In this document: in pieces, positions 33,851 to 42,174 of the stretch
Layout of the letters: the number at the start of each line of letters is the position of its first letter
How positions within the stretch are numbered: position 1 is the first letter of the stretch
Source: Bacteroidota bacterium
GTDB lineage: Bacteria; Bacteroidota; Bacteroidia; Chitinophagales; Chitinophagaceae
Assembly (NCBI GenBank): GCA_023424015.1
Contig: JAFAEM010000032.1
Span: 62,001-126,000 of the forward strand
DNA: 64,000 nucleotides
Reading direction: 5' to 3'
Notes under the pieces: generated by a model
The model's database searches: none
What the model was told of the DNA's origin: nothing
Seen by the model: the letters and a program-made list of their open reading frames with translations, nothing else
Translations under genes and position numbers: made by a program

Positions 33851-35716
33851 ATGCGGAACAAAACTAAACGATTGACCGTAGCGCAGGCGACTATTGAGTT
33901 TCTGCAGAACCAATTCGTAGAATCCGATGGTGTGGAAACGCCATTCTTTGCTGGTTGTTTTGGCATTTTCGGACATGGGAATGTAGGAGGTATCGGCCAG
34001 GCCTTATTTCAGAATCCCTCTTTCAGATATTACCAGTCAAGGAACGAGCAGGCAATGGTGCATACGGCAATTGCCTACGCGAAGGTGAAGAACCGGCTTG
34101 GTGCATTTGTATGTACCAGTTCCATTGGACCGGGGGCCACGAATATGATAACAGGCGCTGCAACAGCAACCATTAACAGGTTGCCGGTACTGCTGATCCC
34201 CGGAGATATCTTTTCAACGCGCTCGGTGGATCCCGTGTTACAACAACTCGAATATCCGTACAGTAACGATATTTCGGTTAATGATTGTTTTAAGCCTGTT
34301 TCGAAGTATTGGGACCGGATCAACCGTCCTGAACAGCTAACCGCCGCACTTCCCAAAGCGATGCGCATACTCACATCACCTTCCGAAACAGGTGCAGTCA
34401 CCCTGGCAATGCCACAGGATGTGCAAGCGGAGGCATACGATTTCCCTGCGGTTTTATTTAACAGGAAAGTCTGGCATATTCCACGAACCAGGCCCGACAG
34501 ATTTGTTTTGCAGAAAGCTGCTGCTATCATTTCTGCCGCAAAGACACCAGTAATTATTGCAGGAGGAGGAGTCATCTATAGTAATGCGTCAGCTGAACTA
34601 AAGAAGTTCGTTAATCGCTCAGGTGTGCCTGTTGTTGAGACTTTCGCCGGAAAAGGAGCTTTGAGATATGATGAACCACAAAATCTGGGCGCAGCCGGAG
34701 TTACGGGTACGCCAGGGGCAATCGCTATTTGCGAAGACGCTGATGTTGTGATCGGCATCGGCACGCGATACAGCGATTTCACAAGTATTTCTCAATCAGC
34801 TTTCCAAAATCCAAATGTTAAGTTTATAAACATCAATGTGTCAGAATTTGACTCATTTAAGCAGGGGGCGATCTCAGTAGTGGCCGATGCGAGAGAAACA
34901 TTGAAGGAGTTGAATAAACTTTTAAGTACTTATAAAGTAAGTAGCAGCTATAGCGCCACAGTAAAAAAGTATAATTCGGAATGGGATAAAACTGTGAGTC
35001 GTATCTATGCTGTTTCCGGGGACCTGCCGGTGAGACAGGCTGAAATAATAGGGGCAGTGAATGGTTTTTCTTCCCCAAAAGATATCGTGGTGTGTGCTGC
35101 CGGAAGCCTTCCTGGAGATTTGCACAAGCTCTGGAGAACACAAGACTGTAAGGGTTTCCACCTTGAGTATGGGTACTCCTGCATGGGTTATGAAATAGCT
35201 GGTGGTCTTGGTGCAAAGATGGCGGACCCCTCACGCGAAGTATTTGTCATGGTTGGAGATGGTAGCTACCTCCTGATGTCACAGGAGATCATTACGTCCA
35301 TACAGGAAGGTTACAAGCTGTCGATTATCCTGATCAACAATAACGGATTCGCGAGCATCGGTGGCCTCTCTGCCTCACTTGGTACAAAGGGTTTTGGCAC
35401 CGCATACAAATATCGAAACCAGAAAACAGGTCAGTTGGATGGAAAAGTCCTTCCAGTGGATTTGGCTGACAATGCCGAGAGTCTTGGTGCGGTTGTTTTT
35501 AGAACAAAAACGATAGAGGAGTTTAAGCAGGCATTGATAAAATCGAAACAGGAGCTGGGTACCACGGTGATATATATTGAATCAGACCCGGGTAAAAGGG
35601 TTGATGGATATACATGGTGGGAGGTGCCTCTTGCCCAGGTGGCGACGGCCGCTTCTGTAAGGGAAAGCTTTGAACAACTAAAAACCAATAAGAAAAAGCA
35701 ACGCCATCACCTCTAA
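33851..35716 (+). CDS. iolD: Trihydroxycyclohexane-1,2-dione hydrolase (THcHDO hydrolase)
   Basis: A 621-residue thiamine diphosphate enzyme with the three-domain arrangement of acetolactate synthase relatives. GNVGGIGQAL and YYQSRNEQAMVHTAIAYAK carry the conserved activating Glu, TSSIGPGATNMITGAATA the pyrimidine domain, IAGGGVIYSNA the middle domain, and GDGSYLLMSQEIITSIQEGYKLSIILINNNGF the thiamine-diphosphate/Mg motif. It opens the inositol-derived ring, giving 5-deoxy-glucuronate. It sits 26 bases after iolC. Confidence 0.94.
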   Translation: MRNKTKRLTVAQATIEFLQNQFVESDGVETPFFAGCFGIFGHGNVGGIGQALFQNPSFRYYQSRNEQAMVHTAIAYAKVKNRLGAFVCTSSIGPGATNMITGAATATINRLPVLLIPGDIFSTRSVDPVLQQLEYPYSNDISVNDCFKPVSKYWDRINRPEQLTAALPKAMRILTSPSETGAVTLAMPQDVQAEAYDFPAVLFNRKVWHIPRTRPDRFVLQKAAAIISAAKTPVIIAGGGVIYSNASAELKKFVNRSGVPVVETFAGKGALRYDEPQNLGAAGVTGTPGAIAICEDADVVIGIGTRYSDFTSISQSAFQNPNVKFININVSEFDSFKQGAISVVADARETLKELNKLLSTYKVSSSYSATVKKYNSEWDKTVSRIYAVSGDLPVRQAEIIGAVNGFSSPKDIVVCAAGSLPGDLHKLWRTQDCKGFHLEYGYSCMGYEIAGGLGAKMADPSREVFVMVGDGSYLLMSQEIITSIQEGYKLSIILINNNGFASIGGLSASLGTKGFGTAYKYRNQKTGQLDGKVLPVDLADNAESLGAVVFRTKTIEEFKQALIKSKQELGTTVIYIESDPGKRVDGYTWWEVPLAQVATAASVRESFEQLKTNKKKQRHHL

Positions 35717-35733
35717 CATTCAATAACCCACAG

Positions 35734-37308
35734 ATGAATATTTCCTTAATCAGTTTTATTGCATTTACGTTGCTGGTAGGACTTTATACCTGGTATAAAC
35801 TCAGGCGATCAAAATTCGAAACGGCATCAGGGTATTTTTTAGGCGGGCGAACATTAGGGGCTGGTTTGATTGCCATTTCCATGTTACTCACGAATATTTC
35901 TACTGAACACCTGATAGGAATGAACGGGTCTTCATATAAAAATGGTTTCGTCGTGATGGCATGGGAAGTCACTTCAGCCATTGCGCTGGTGATCGGGGCT
36001 TTGTATTTTATTCCCCGTTATTTGAAAATGGGTTTAACGACTATACCGCAGTATCTCGAACTTCGGTTTGATCGCACCACCCATACCATTGTGAACTTAT
36101 TATTACTGGTATCTTTTGTAGTCACACTCTTACCCGTGGTACTTTACACTGGGGCCATAAATATGGAAACGCTTTTTGACATTTCGGAAAAATTAAACAT
36201 CACTAAGGAAAGATCATTATTATACCTGATCATCGCTACCGGTATTTTAGGATCAGTTTATGCGATATTCGGGGGATTGAAAGCGATCGCATATTCTGAC
36301 GCCATTTATGGTGTGGGTTTGTTTATCGGTGGGTTGCTGATTCCCATTATTGCGTTGTTTGATATCGGTGACAGTAATATTGTTACAGGTTTAACCCGGG
36401 TATATGATGCTGCGCCCGAGAAGTTTAATTCAATTGGCGATAAAGACTCGGTACTTCCTTTTGGTACTTTATTTACAGGCCTTGTCGTCAATCAAATTTA
36501 TTTCTGGTGTATGAACCAGGTGATCGTGCAGCGGGCCCTGGGGGCATCCAGTTTAAAGGAGGCGCAGAAAGGATTCTTGCTGATGGGTGTTTTCAAGATA
36601 CTGATGCCTGTCATAATTGTATTGCCGGGCGTGATCGGATATTTTTATTTCCGTGAAACTTTATATAACGAGCAGGATACGATTTATCCGAATTTAGTGA
36701 AGAAGGTTTTACCGGTTTCACTGGTAGGATTTTTTGCTGCGGTTGTGTTAGGAACTGTGCTGAGTACATTGAATGCCGTGCTCAACAGCGCAGCCACCCT
36801 CTTTAGCCTTGGCGTATACAAGCGCCAGCTTAATCCCGATGCGAGTGAAAGGAAGGTTGTAAAGGTAGGGAAATGGACCAGTGTAGTGATCGCGGTTTTT
36901 TCAATTATAGCAGCTCCTTTGGTCGCAAAAGCCCCTGAGGGATTGTACCAATTATTGCAACAGCTGAATGGAATATTCTTCATCCCGATCGCTTCAATAC
37001 TTATCGGTGGTTTTTTTATAAAAAGCATATCTGCTGCCGGAGCTAAGGTCGCAATTATTACAGGTTTATTGTTTTACGTTATCACCACATTTATTCTAAA
37101 GGTTGATATCCATTTCGTACATGTGTGGGGGATCGAGTTTGTGCTAAACATATTGGTGATGCTTATCGTTTCCGCATTTTATAAAAACACAAATACTTAT
37201 ACGCCAACACATACCGGGGAAGTGAATATTACACCCTGGAAGTATGCAAAGCCGGCTGGATTGGCATTGGTGATTATTACTATACTGATCTATATTTTAT
37301 TAAGCTAA
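35734..37308 (+). CDS. Sodium:solute symporter, putative inositol transporter
   Basis: A 524-residue SSS-family symporter with about 13-14 hydrophobic segments. FLGGRTLGAGLIAISMLLTNISTEHLIGMNG near the N-terminus is the family core, with AIFGGLKAIAYSDAIYG and NQVIVQRALGASSLKEAQKG also diagnostic. It resembles SGLT-type sugar and myo-inositol carriers. Its place between iolD and iolE (17 and 10 bases) makes inositol the likely substrate. It replaces the MFS carrier IolT of Bacillus. Confidence 0.88.
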   Translation: MNISLISFIAFTLLVGLYTWYKLRRSKFETASGYFLGGRTLGAGLIAISMLLTNISTEHLIGMNGSSYKNGFVVMAWEVTSAIALVIGALYFIPRYLKMGLTTIPQYLELRFDRTTHTIVNLLLLVSFVVTLLPVVLYTGAINMETLFDISEKLNITKERSLLYLIIATGILGSVYAIFGGLKAIAYSDAIYGVGLFIGGLLIPIIALFDIGDSNIVTGLTRVYDAAPEKFNSIGDKDSVLPFGTLFTGLVVNQIYFWCMNQVIVQRALGASSLKEAQKGFLLMGVFKILMPVIIVLPGVIGYFYFRETLYNEQDTIYPNLVKKVLPVSLVGFFAAVVLGTVLSTLNAVLNSAATLFSLGVYKRQLNPDASERKVVKVGKWTSVVIAVFSIIAAPLVAKAPEGLYQLLQQLNGIFFIPIASILIGGFFIKSISAAGAKVAIITGLLFYVITTFILKVDIHFVHVWGIEFVLNILVMLIVSAFYKNTNTYTPTHTGEVNITPWKYAKPAGLALVIITILIYILLS

Positions 37309-37318
37309 TACAAAGAGC

Positions 37319-38236
37319 ATGAATACAATTGCCAAGATTAAAATAGCTAACGCACCCTGTTCCTGGGGAGCGCTTGAGTTTGAAATGGAAGGTACGTCGT
37401 TGGGATATGAACAGGTATTAGACGAAATAACAGAGACAGGTTATACAGGTACTGAACTAGGTGATTGGGGGTTTATGCCAACCGATCCCGGGAAGTTAAA
37501 GGACGAGATAGCAAAGCGGGACCTTCAATTATTAGGCGCTTTTGTGCCAGTAGCACTTGTAAACTCATCAGCACATCAGGAAGGTATTGCAAAGGCGCTC
37601 AAAGTGGCCGGTTTGATGCATGGCGCCGGTTATAAAGATGCATTTATCGTGTTGGCAGATGAAAATGGATCAGTTGACTATCGTACGATGCATGCCGGGA
37701 GAATAAAACCCAGTGAAAGCCTTTCATCGGCCGATATGCAGGTTTTTGCCCAGGGAGCAAATAATATTGCGCGGGTTGTTAAAGATCGCTATGGTATGCG
37801 AACTGTATTTCATCATCATTGCGCGGGTTTTATCGAAACACCATCGGAGATCCATGCGCTGATGGATCTTACTGACCCTCTGCTTTTGGGTTTATGTTTT
37901 GATACCGGTCATTACATGTTTGGCGGAGGGGATGACCCGGTTTCACTCATGAAGAAGTACCGCGATCGTATCTGGCATGTACACTTCAAAGATTTTTCAC
38001 CGGAGGTGGCAAAGGCCGGAAGGCGCCATAATTGGGATTATTTCGAGGCGGTAAGAAACGGGGTGTTCTGTGAACTGGGGAAGGGAGCGGTTGATTTTAA
38101 GAAAGTAAAAGAATGGCTTGAGGAAACGGGTTATGATGGCTGGATCGTAGTGGAGCAGGATGTGTTACCTGGCATGGGTAACCCGAAAGTATGCGCGAAG
38201 AATAACCGCGCCTACCTGCAGTCGATAGGATTATAA
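37319..38236 (+). CDS. iolE: Myo-inosose-2 dehydratase
   Basis: A 305-residue xylose-isomerase-like TIM barrel. IKIANAPCSWGALEFE is the IolE opening; GYTGTELGDWGFMPTDPGKL, TVFHHHCAGFIETPSEIHALMDLTD, GLCFDTGHYMFGGGDDP, WHVHFKDF and GWIVVEQDVLPG supply metal and substrate contacts. It dehydrates 2-keto-myo-inositol. It could also serve as the inosose isomerase (IolI shares the fold), but the sequence reads as IolE. Confidence 0.91.
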   Translation: MNTIAKIKIANAPCSWGALEFEMEGTSLGYEQVLDEITETGYTGTELGDWGFMPTDPGKLKDEIAKRDLQLLGAFVPVALVNSSAHQEGIAKALKVAGLMHGAGYKDAFIVLADENGSVDYRTMHAGRIKPSESLSSADMQVFAQGANNIARVVKDRYGMRTVFHHHCAGFIETPSEIHALMDLTDPLLLGLCFDTGHYMFGGGDDPVSLMKKYRDRIWHVHFKDFSPEVAKAGRRHNWDYFEAVRNGVFCELGKGAVDFKKVKEWLEETGYDGWIVVEQDVLPGMGNPKVCAKNNRAYLQSIGL

Positions 38237-38314
38237 AGAGATTTATTAAGAAGGTTCAGCGGGAACATTACGACGGGTGTCTGGCTGAAGTTTGGAACAA
38301 TAAAAATACTTTGT

Positions 38315-39349
38315 ATGAAAGAGGTTAAAATTGCGTTATTGGGTATCGGTCGCATTGGCAGGATACATTTCAGAAATATCAATCAGTACTTTCCCCAGGC
38401 TTCGGTTGTGGCTGTAGCCGATCCCCAATATAGCGAGCAGGAATTCAGAAACCTTTTTGGGAATACTTTTTTTTCCCGGCATCCCGAGGAGGTAATCGGT
38501 CATGAGGATGTGAACGCGGTATTGATCTGTACGCCAACCTCCTCACATGCCGATCTATTGACACTGAGCGCAACGGCAGGCAAACATATTTTCTGTGAAA
38601 AGCCAATGGATCTGTCACTGGAGAGAAGCGCTGCTTTGGTAGATCTCGTTAAACAAATGAACATCCAGCTCATGCTGGGTTTCAACCGCCGTTTTGATCC
38701 TGATTTCATGCAGGCCCGTCGGCATATCATGGATAAAAAGATCGGGCCGGTGCAGGTGGTGAAGATCACCAGCCGGGATCCTGGTTTACCACCGGTGGAT
38801 TATCTTGAAAGTTCCGGAGGACTTTTTATGGATATGGCTATCCATGATTTTGACATGGCGAGATATATGATGAACAAAAAGGTGGTCGAGGTATTTTCGA
38901 AAGGCCTGGTCTTAGTGGATGAAGCTGTTCGAACCGCAGGGGATATCGATACTGCTCTCACCACTTTAACTTTTGAGGACGGCACTTATGCCGTGATTGA
39001 CAATAGCCGCAAAGCCGTTTATGGGTATGACCAGCGACTGGAAATATTTGGCGACGCGGGTATGATCCAGGTGGAAAACAACCTGCACAACCGGAATATT
39101 CTTTACGATGAAAAAGGCATTCACCAGGCGCTGCCGCTTGACTTTTTCATGGACAGGTATGCTGCTTCTTATTTAAAGGAAATGGAGCTTTTTATTGATG
39201 CGCTGGTAAATGGAAAGCCGATGCCGGTGAGCGGGGAGGATGGACTCGAAGCTTCGCGGATTGCGGTGGCAGCCAGGCTGTCGATGGAAAAGGGCCGCCC
39301 GGTAAAGCTTTCCGAGATCACGACAGGGGCCAGGCAGGTTACGGCATAA
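38315..39349 (+). CDS. iolG: Inositol 2-dehydrogenase
   Basis: A 344-residue Gfo/Idh/MocA oxidoreductase. The NAD-binding motif is LLGIGRIGRIHFRNI at the N-terminus, then CTPTSSHADL, the EKP motif in FCEKPMDLSLE, and NRRFDPDFMQARRHI; the substrate-site block is SGGLFMDMAIHDFDMARYM. It oxidises myo-inositol to 2-keto-myo-inositol, the first pathway step. It is the last gene of the run, 78 bases after iolE. The pathway order and gene order differ, as usual. Confidence 0.92.
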   Translation: MKEVKIALLGIGRIGRIHFRNINQYFPQASVVAVADPQYSEQEFRNLFGNTFFSRHPEEVIGHEDVNAVLICTPTSSHADLLTLSATAGKHIFCEKPMDLSLERSAALVDLVKQMNIQLMLGFNRRFDPDFMQARRHIMDKKIGPVQVVKITSRDPGLPPVDYLESSGGLFMDMAIHDFDMARYMMNKKVVEVFSKGLVLVDEAVRTAGDIDTALTTLTFEDGTYAVIDNSRKAVYGYDQRLEIFGDAGMIQVENNLHNRNILYDEKGIHQALPLDFFMDRYAASYLKEMELFIDALVNGKPMPVSGEDGLEASRIAVAARLSMEKGRPVKLSEITTGARQVTA

Positions 39350-39385
39350 GATTGCTGTTAATTGTGAGTCAATAACTTAAATTTT

Positions 39386-39417
39386 TTTGGCTACAAACCA
39401 CAGCACTACTATCTTTG
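39386..39417 (+). promoter_or_regulatory. Promoter of tRNA-Glu
   Basis: TTTG at 39386-39389 and TATCTTTG at 39410-39417, spaced 20 bases, match the Bacteroidota consensus exactly. The tRNA begins 14 bases downstream. Confidence 0.75.
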
Positions 39418-39430
39418 CCGTCCCTAAAAC

Positions 39431-39502
39431 GGCCCGTTCGTCTAAGGGCTAGGACACCACCCTTTCACGGTGGTGATACGGGTTCGAATCCCGTACGGGC
39501 TA
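39431..39502 (+). tRNA. tRNA-Glu (anticodon TTC)
   Basis: A full cloverleaf can be drawn. The acceptor stem is GGCCCGT with ACGGGCT (the first pair is G-T) and the discriminator base is A. The anticodon stem CCACC/GGTGG encloses CTTTCAC with anticodon TTC at 39464-39466. The T arm is ACGGG-TTCGAAT-CCCGT. No CCA is encoded. It has its own promoter and terminator. Confidence 0.96.
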
Positions 39503-39508
39503 CAAAGA

Positions 39509-39537
39509 GGTTTCAGTTTTTTGCTGGAACCTTTTTT
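39509..39537 (+). terminator. Terminator after tRNA-Glu
   Basis: GGTTTCAG (39509-39516) pairs with CTGGAACC (39524-39531) with one G-T pair, followed by TTTTTT. Confidence 0.85.
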
Positions 39538-39539
39538 AT

Positions 39540-39828
39540 ATCGAATCTTTTTAAGGTTTGTTAGACGTTTGTCTAGGTCCACCATACCCCCGAAAAAAGT
39601 TTTTGAGCGTCTAATCGAGAATTCTCTCCGATTTATCTAATTCCCGTATAACGGAACTCTGTTGCGATTGTGTCAATTCGAAATCCTGTTTCTACTGGGT
39701 TCCGTTATATCACTCTTCCCGGCAATAGTTTTCTCTGATCTATCGGAAGCCTGGATAACGGCACCTTGTTCCGTTTAGCATTTTTCGGTATCCTATTTCA
39801 ACGGAGTGGAGTACGGCGATACGCAAAA
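39540..39828. repeat. Intergenic stretch with several inverted repeats
   Basis: No gene is seen. There is a 11-bp perfect dyad TATAACGGAAC (39647-39657) / GTTCCGTTATA (39699-39709), a third degenerate copy around 39755-39777 (ATAACGGCAC...GTTCCGTTTA), and another dyad TTAGACG (39561-39567) / CGTCTAA (39608-39614). The repeated ATAACGG-GTTCC element suggests either a protein-binding array or a decayed element next to the tRNA. Confidence 0.5.
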
Positions 39829-40494
39829 CTAAACCGTAAAGACCCCGTTTTTGATCGCCACCATTACCAAGCCAACGCGACTTTTTACATCCAGTTTTGC
39901 AAACAGGTGGTCTCTTAATGTATCAATAGAACGTGGGTTGTATCCCATTCTTTGTGCAATTTCTTTATAAGTCATGTCTGAACAGGCAAGTTTTAGAAAA
40001 ACGATTTCCTGCTCCGTAAGGATAATGTTTTGCAGATTCATATTACCTTCTTTGTTATTTCGAAAGAGACTTACCAGTTTGCCGGTTGTATTATTAGAGT
40101 AATAAAAGCCGGTGTCCATTACCGATAGAATAGCGGATTTTAATTCCGACGGGCTAATGTCCTTTTTCAAAAAACCTTTTACCCCTGCCTGAAGTAATCG
40201 AATCAAAGAGAGTTCTGAGTCATACTGGGTTAGCATAAGTATATGAATACCCGGTTGATTTTTTTGCATCCATTTTGCCGTTTCGAGTCCATCTACTTTG
40301 GGCATATTCAGATCGAGTATTACAACATCGGGAATTAGCCCGTTTTCCATAGCGTCGATCAATTCCTGACCATTGCCGGATTGATTGACTACCCTGCATT
40401 CGTCAAAATTTTCAATTAAGGTGGCCAGCGCGTTCCGTAGAAGGGCATGATCATCAGCAAGCGCAATTTTTACAGCATTTTTTTTCGTTTGCAT
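39829..40494 (-). CDS. NarL/LuxR-type response regulator (cassette 2)
   Basis: About 221 residues. I choose the ATG at 40492-40494 (MQTKKNAVKIALADDHA) because the receiver domain starts there; the frame is open further upstream but would run into the kinase gene. Phospho-acceptor Asp61 lies in DVVILDLNMPKVDG, with MLTQYDS and FLKKDI following. The LuxR helix-turn-helix is near 155-215 (LTEQEIVFLKLACSDMTYKEIAQRMGYNPRSIDTL). It is 4 bases after the kinase stop and should be its output. Confidence 0.92.
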   Translation of the reverse strand: MQTKKNAVKIALADDHALLRNALATLIENFDECRVVNQSGNGQELIDAMENGLIPDVVILDLNMPKVDGLETAKWMQKNQPGIHILMLTQYDSELSLIRLLQAGVKGFLKKDISPSELKSAILSVMDTGFYYSNNTTGKLVSLFRNNKEGNMNLQNIILTEQEIVFLKLACSDMTYKEIAQRMGYNPRSIDTLRDHLFAKLDVKSRVGLVMVAIKNGVFTV

Positions 40495-40498
40495 AAAA

Positions 40499-41290
40499 TT
40501 AAAATGGAATAATAAAATTAAGAGTTGTTCCTTGTCCTGGGCTGGATTCAATGGTCATCTCACCAGTCATTGCTTTGATACGCTTTGACATGTTAGAAAG
40601 TCCGGCCTTGCCGGCTCTGGTATTTTCATCGGGATCTGGAGGGATAAACCCTTTGCCGTTATCCCTGATCATAACATTTAAGTGATCAGTATCGTAGTTG
40701 AGGTTAATATGCGTTTGTGAGGCTGCGGAGTGTTTAACTATATTATTTAGTGCTTCCTGTATTATGCGCAGTATAACCAGTTCTTTTCTACAATCCATGT
40801 ACATGGAACTTCCTGTAATGCTTAGTATGATTTCAATTAATCCCGTTTCTTGGATTTGCGCTACTTCATTTTCCACAGCGGCAATTAATCCCTGGCTGGC
40901 TATGATATCAGAGTTGAGACTTTTCGAAATATCGCTAAGTTTATCAATCGCTTTACCAATTAAGTCGATGGAAGACTTGACGTCCCCCGCATTTATTGGA
41001 GTTTGAGAGAATCCAATTGTATTCAATTTGAGTTTGGCAAGCGTCAATGAAAGGTTGATATTGTCATGAATTTCACGCGAAATGTGCTGGAAGGTGCTTT
41101 CCTGGATTTCCAATTGAGAAGCCATGAGGTTTTTTTCATAGTCGATTTTGAGCCCATCGATATTATCTTGATTGATGAGTTGTTTTTTTTGATAAATATA
41201 AATTAAGCTGATAATTAAGCTTAACAGCAGGAGAATTATCAAAGTTGAAATAACTAGGAAGATGATTAAACTGACCTTGCTACTTTGCAT
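40499..41290 (-). CDS. Sensor histidine kinase with a single membrane anchor (cassette 2)
   Basis: A 263-residue kinase. One long transmembrane helix (about 8-33) with no periplasmic domain, then HisKA_3 with phospho-acceptor His75 in HISREIHDNINLSLTLAKL. The HATPase domain shows EALNNIVKHSA (N box), IRDNGKGF (G1), GLSNMSKRIKAM (G2) and GQGTTLNF. It overlaps the upstream 7TM gene by 25 bases and precedes its regulator by 4. The design matches the kinase at 8990-9820. Confidence 0.9.
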   Translation of the reverse strand: MQSSKVSLIIFLVISTLIILLLLSLIISLIYIYQKKQLINQDNIDGLKIDYEKNLMASQLEIQESTFQHISREIHDNINLSLTLAKLKLNTIGFSQTPINAGDVKSSIDLIGKAIDKLSDISKSLNSDIIASQGLIAAVENEVAQIQETGLIEIILSITGSSMYMDCRKELVILRIIQEALNNIVKHSAASQTHINLNYDTDHLNVMIRDNGKGFIPPDPDENTRAGKAGLSNMSKRIKAMTGEMTIESSPGQGTTLNFIIPF

Positions 41291-41976
41291 AGATAAGACT
41301 TAATAATCATTAGAAAAAGAAGTATATAAAAAACATTTATAACGATAAAAATAGTTTGGTAGGTCAAATAATCATTTTTTTGAAAATAATTAAGGGTGAA
41401 AGTAATAGGAAGTGTGCAGGTTGAAAAGAATGCAATTCCAGAGACTGTCCAAAAGTTTGGTTCTTGAAACAAGTTAACTTTTGGCAATCCGGTGAAAAGC
41501 TCTTTATAATAAAACACACAAGAAGTGATGAAGCAAATACATTCTAAGATGTAGATTGTGGTTGAAGATCCATAGTATAACTTACCTCTTTGAAACAAGT
41601 CCTTGACAATAAGTGACGAGGATATAAAAATAAAAATTAGAGTTAACCAAACAGTGATTTTTCTACTCTTTTTATTTTTCAATATAGAGTGAAAGAAGTA
41701 CATGAAAGTTAACAACTCAATAAACGTCACCAGAATATCAAAATAGTATGTCATTTTATCCAACTTATCGAAGGTTGGACTACCCTCAATAAAAAAGTAG
41801 GCTGAGTAAAAAGTTAGTTCTAATAAGAGGAATGAAAAAAAATAAATAGGAAAAAATCTATATTCTGGATGCCTATTTCTATTGGTAATTGAAAGATAAC
41901 AAGCAACAAAAAGAATTATTGTTACCATTAAGTCTGAAAAGAGACTGTTATACCAGAGTTCCTTTAATTCTTGCAT
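41266..41976 (-). CDS. Polytopic membrane protein of the kinase cassette, about seven helices (cassette 2)
   Basis: A 236-residue, very hydrophobic protein with about seven helices and no recognised domain. Compared with the protein at 9840-10547, it has the same length, helix spacing, a similar third helix (YFDILVTFIELLTFMYFFHSIL), a similar fifth helix (IYILECICFITSCVFYYKELF) and the FW-x3-GI signature before the sixth (NFWTVSGIAFF versus AFWVSVGILIY). Overall identity is low. It overlaps the kinase start by 25 bases, so the two are translated together, which supports a physical complex. Confidence 0.72.
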   Translation of the reverse strand: MQELKELWYNSLFSDLMVTIILFVACYLSITNRNRHPEYRFFPIYFFSFLLLELTFYSAYFFIEGSPTFDKLDKMTYYFDILVTFIELLTFMYFFHSILKNKKSRKITVWLTLIFIFISSSLIVKDLFQRGKLYYGSSTTIYILECICFITSCVFYYKELFTGLPKVNLFQEPNFWTVSGIAFFSTCTLPITFTLNYFQKNDYLTYQTIFIVINVFYILLFLMIIKSYLCKVARSV

Positions 41977-42021
41977 AAACTAAAAGGTATACTTCAAGGT
42001 ATAAAACAGCTTTAATATAAC

Positions 42022-42060
42022 AAAGGTGAAAAAACGTATAGAAACGGTTTTTTCACCTTT
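42022..42060 (-). terminator. Hairpin after the S10 peptidase gene
   Basis: AAAGGTGAAAAAAC at 42022-42035 pairs with the GTTTTTTCACCTTT block ending at 42060 with a one-base bulge. On the minus strand it follows the S10 peptidase stop by about 115 bases and precedes the cassette 2 membrane gene by about 45, so it can end the first transcript or act as a leader structure for the second. Confidence 0.6.
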
Positions 42061-42174
42061 TAAAATTGATAATTTAGGAACGACTACTTTCTCATCATTA
42101 AATAATTGAAAATTAGTAGTTTGTGTTTATGCTAAGAAAATAGATCTTCTCCATTGATGTATGGCAAGCACAGA

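Noticed and set aside
34075..34575. 166-codon minus-strand frame inside iolD
   Set aside because: Antisense to a complete thiamine diphosphate enzyme.
39561..39614. attC-like GTTAGAC and GTCTAA motifs near tRNA-Glu
   Set aside because: The two cores are in the reverse order from a real attC site, and no cassette gene lies beside them.
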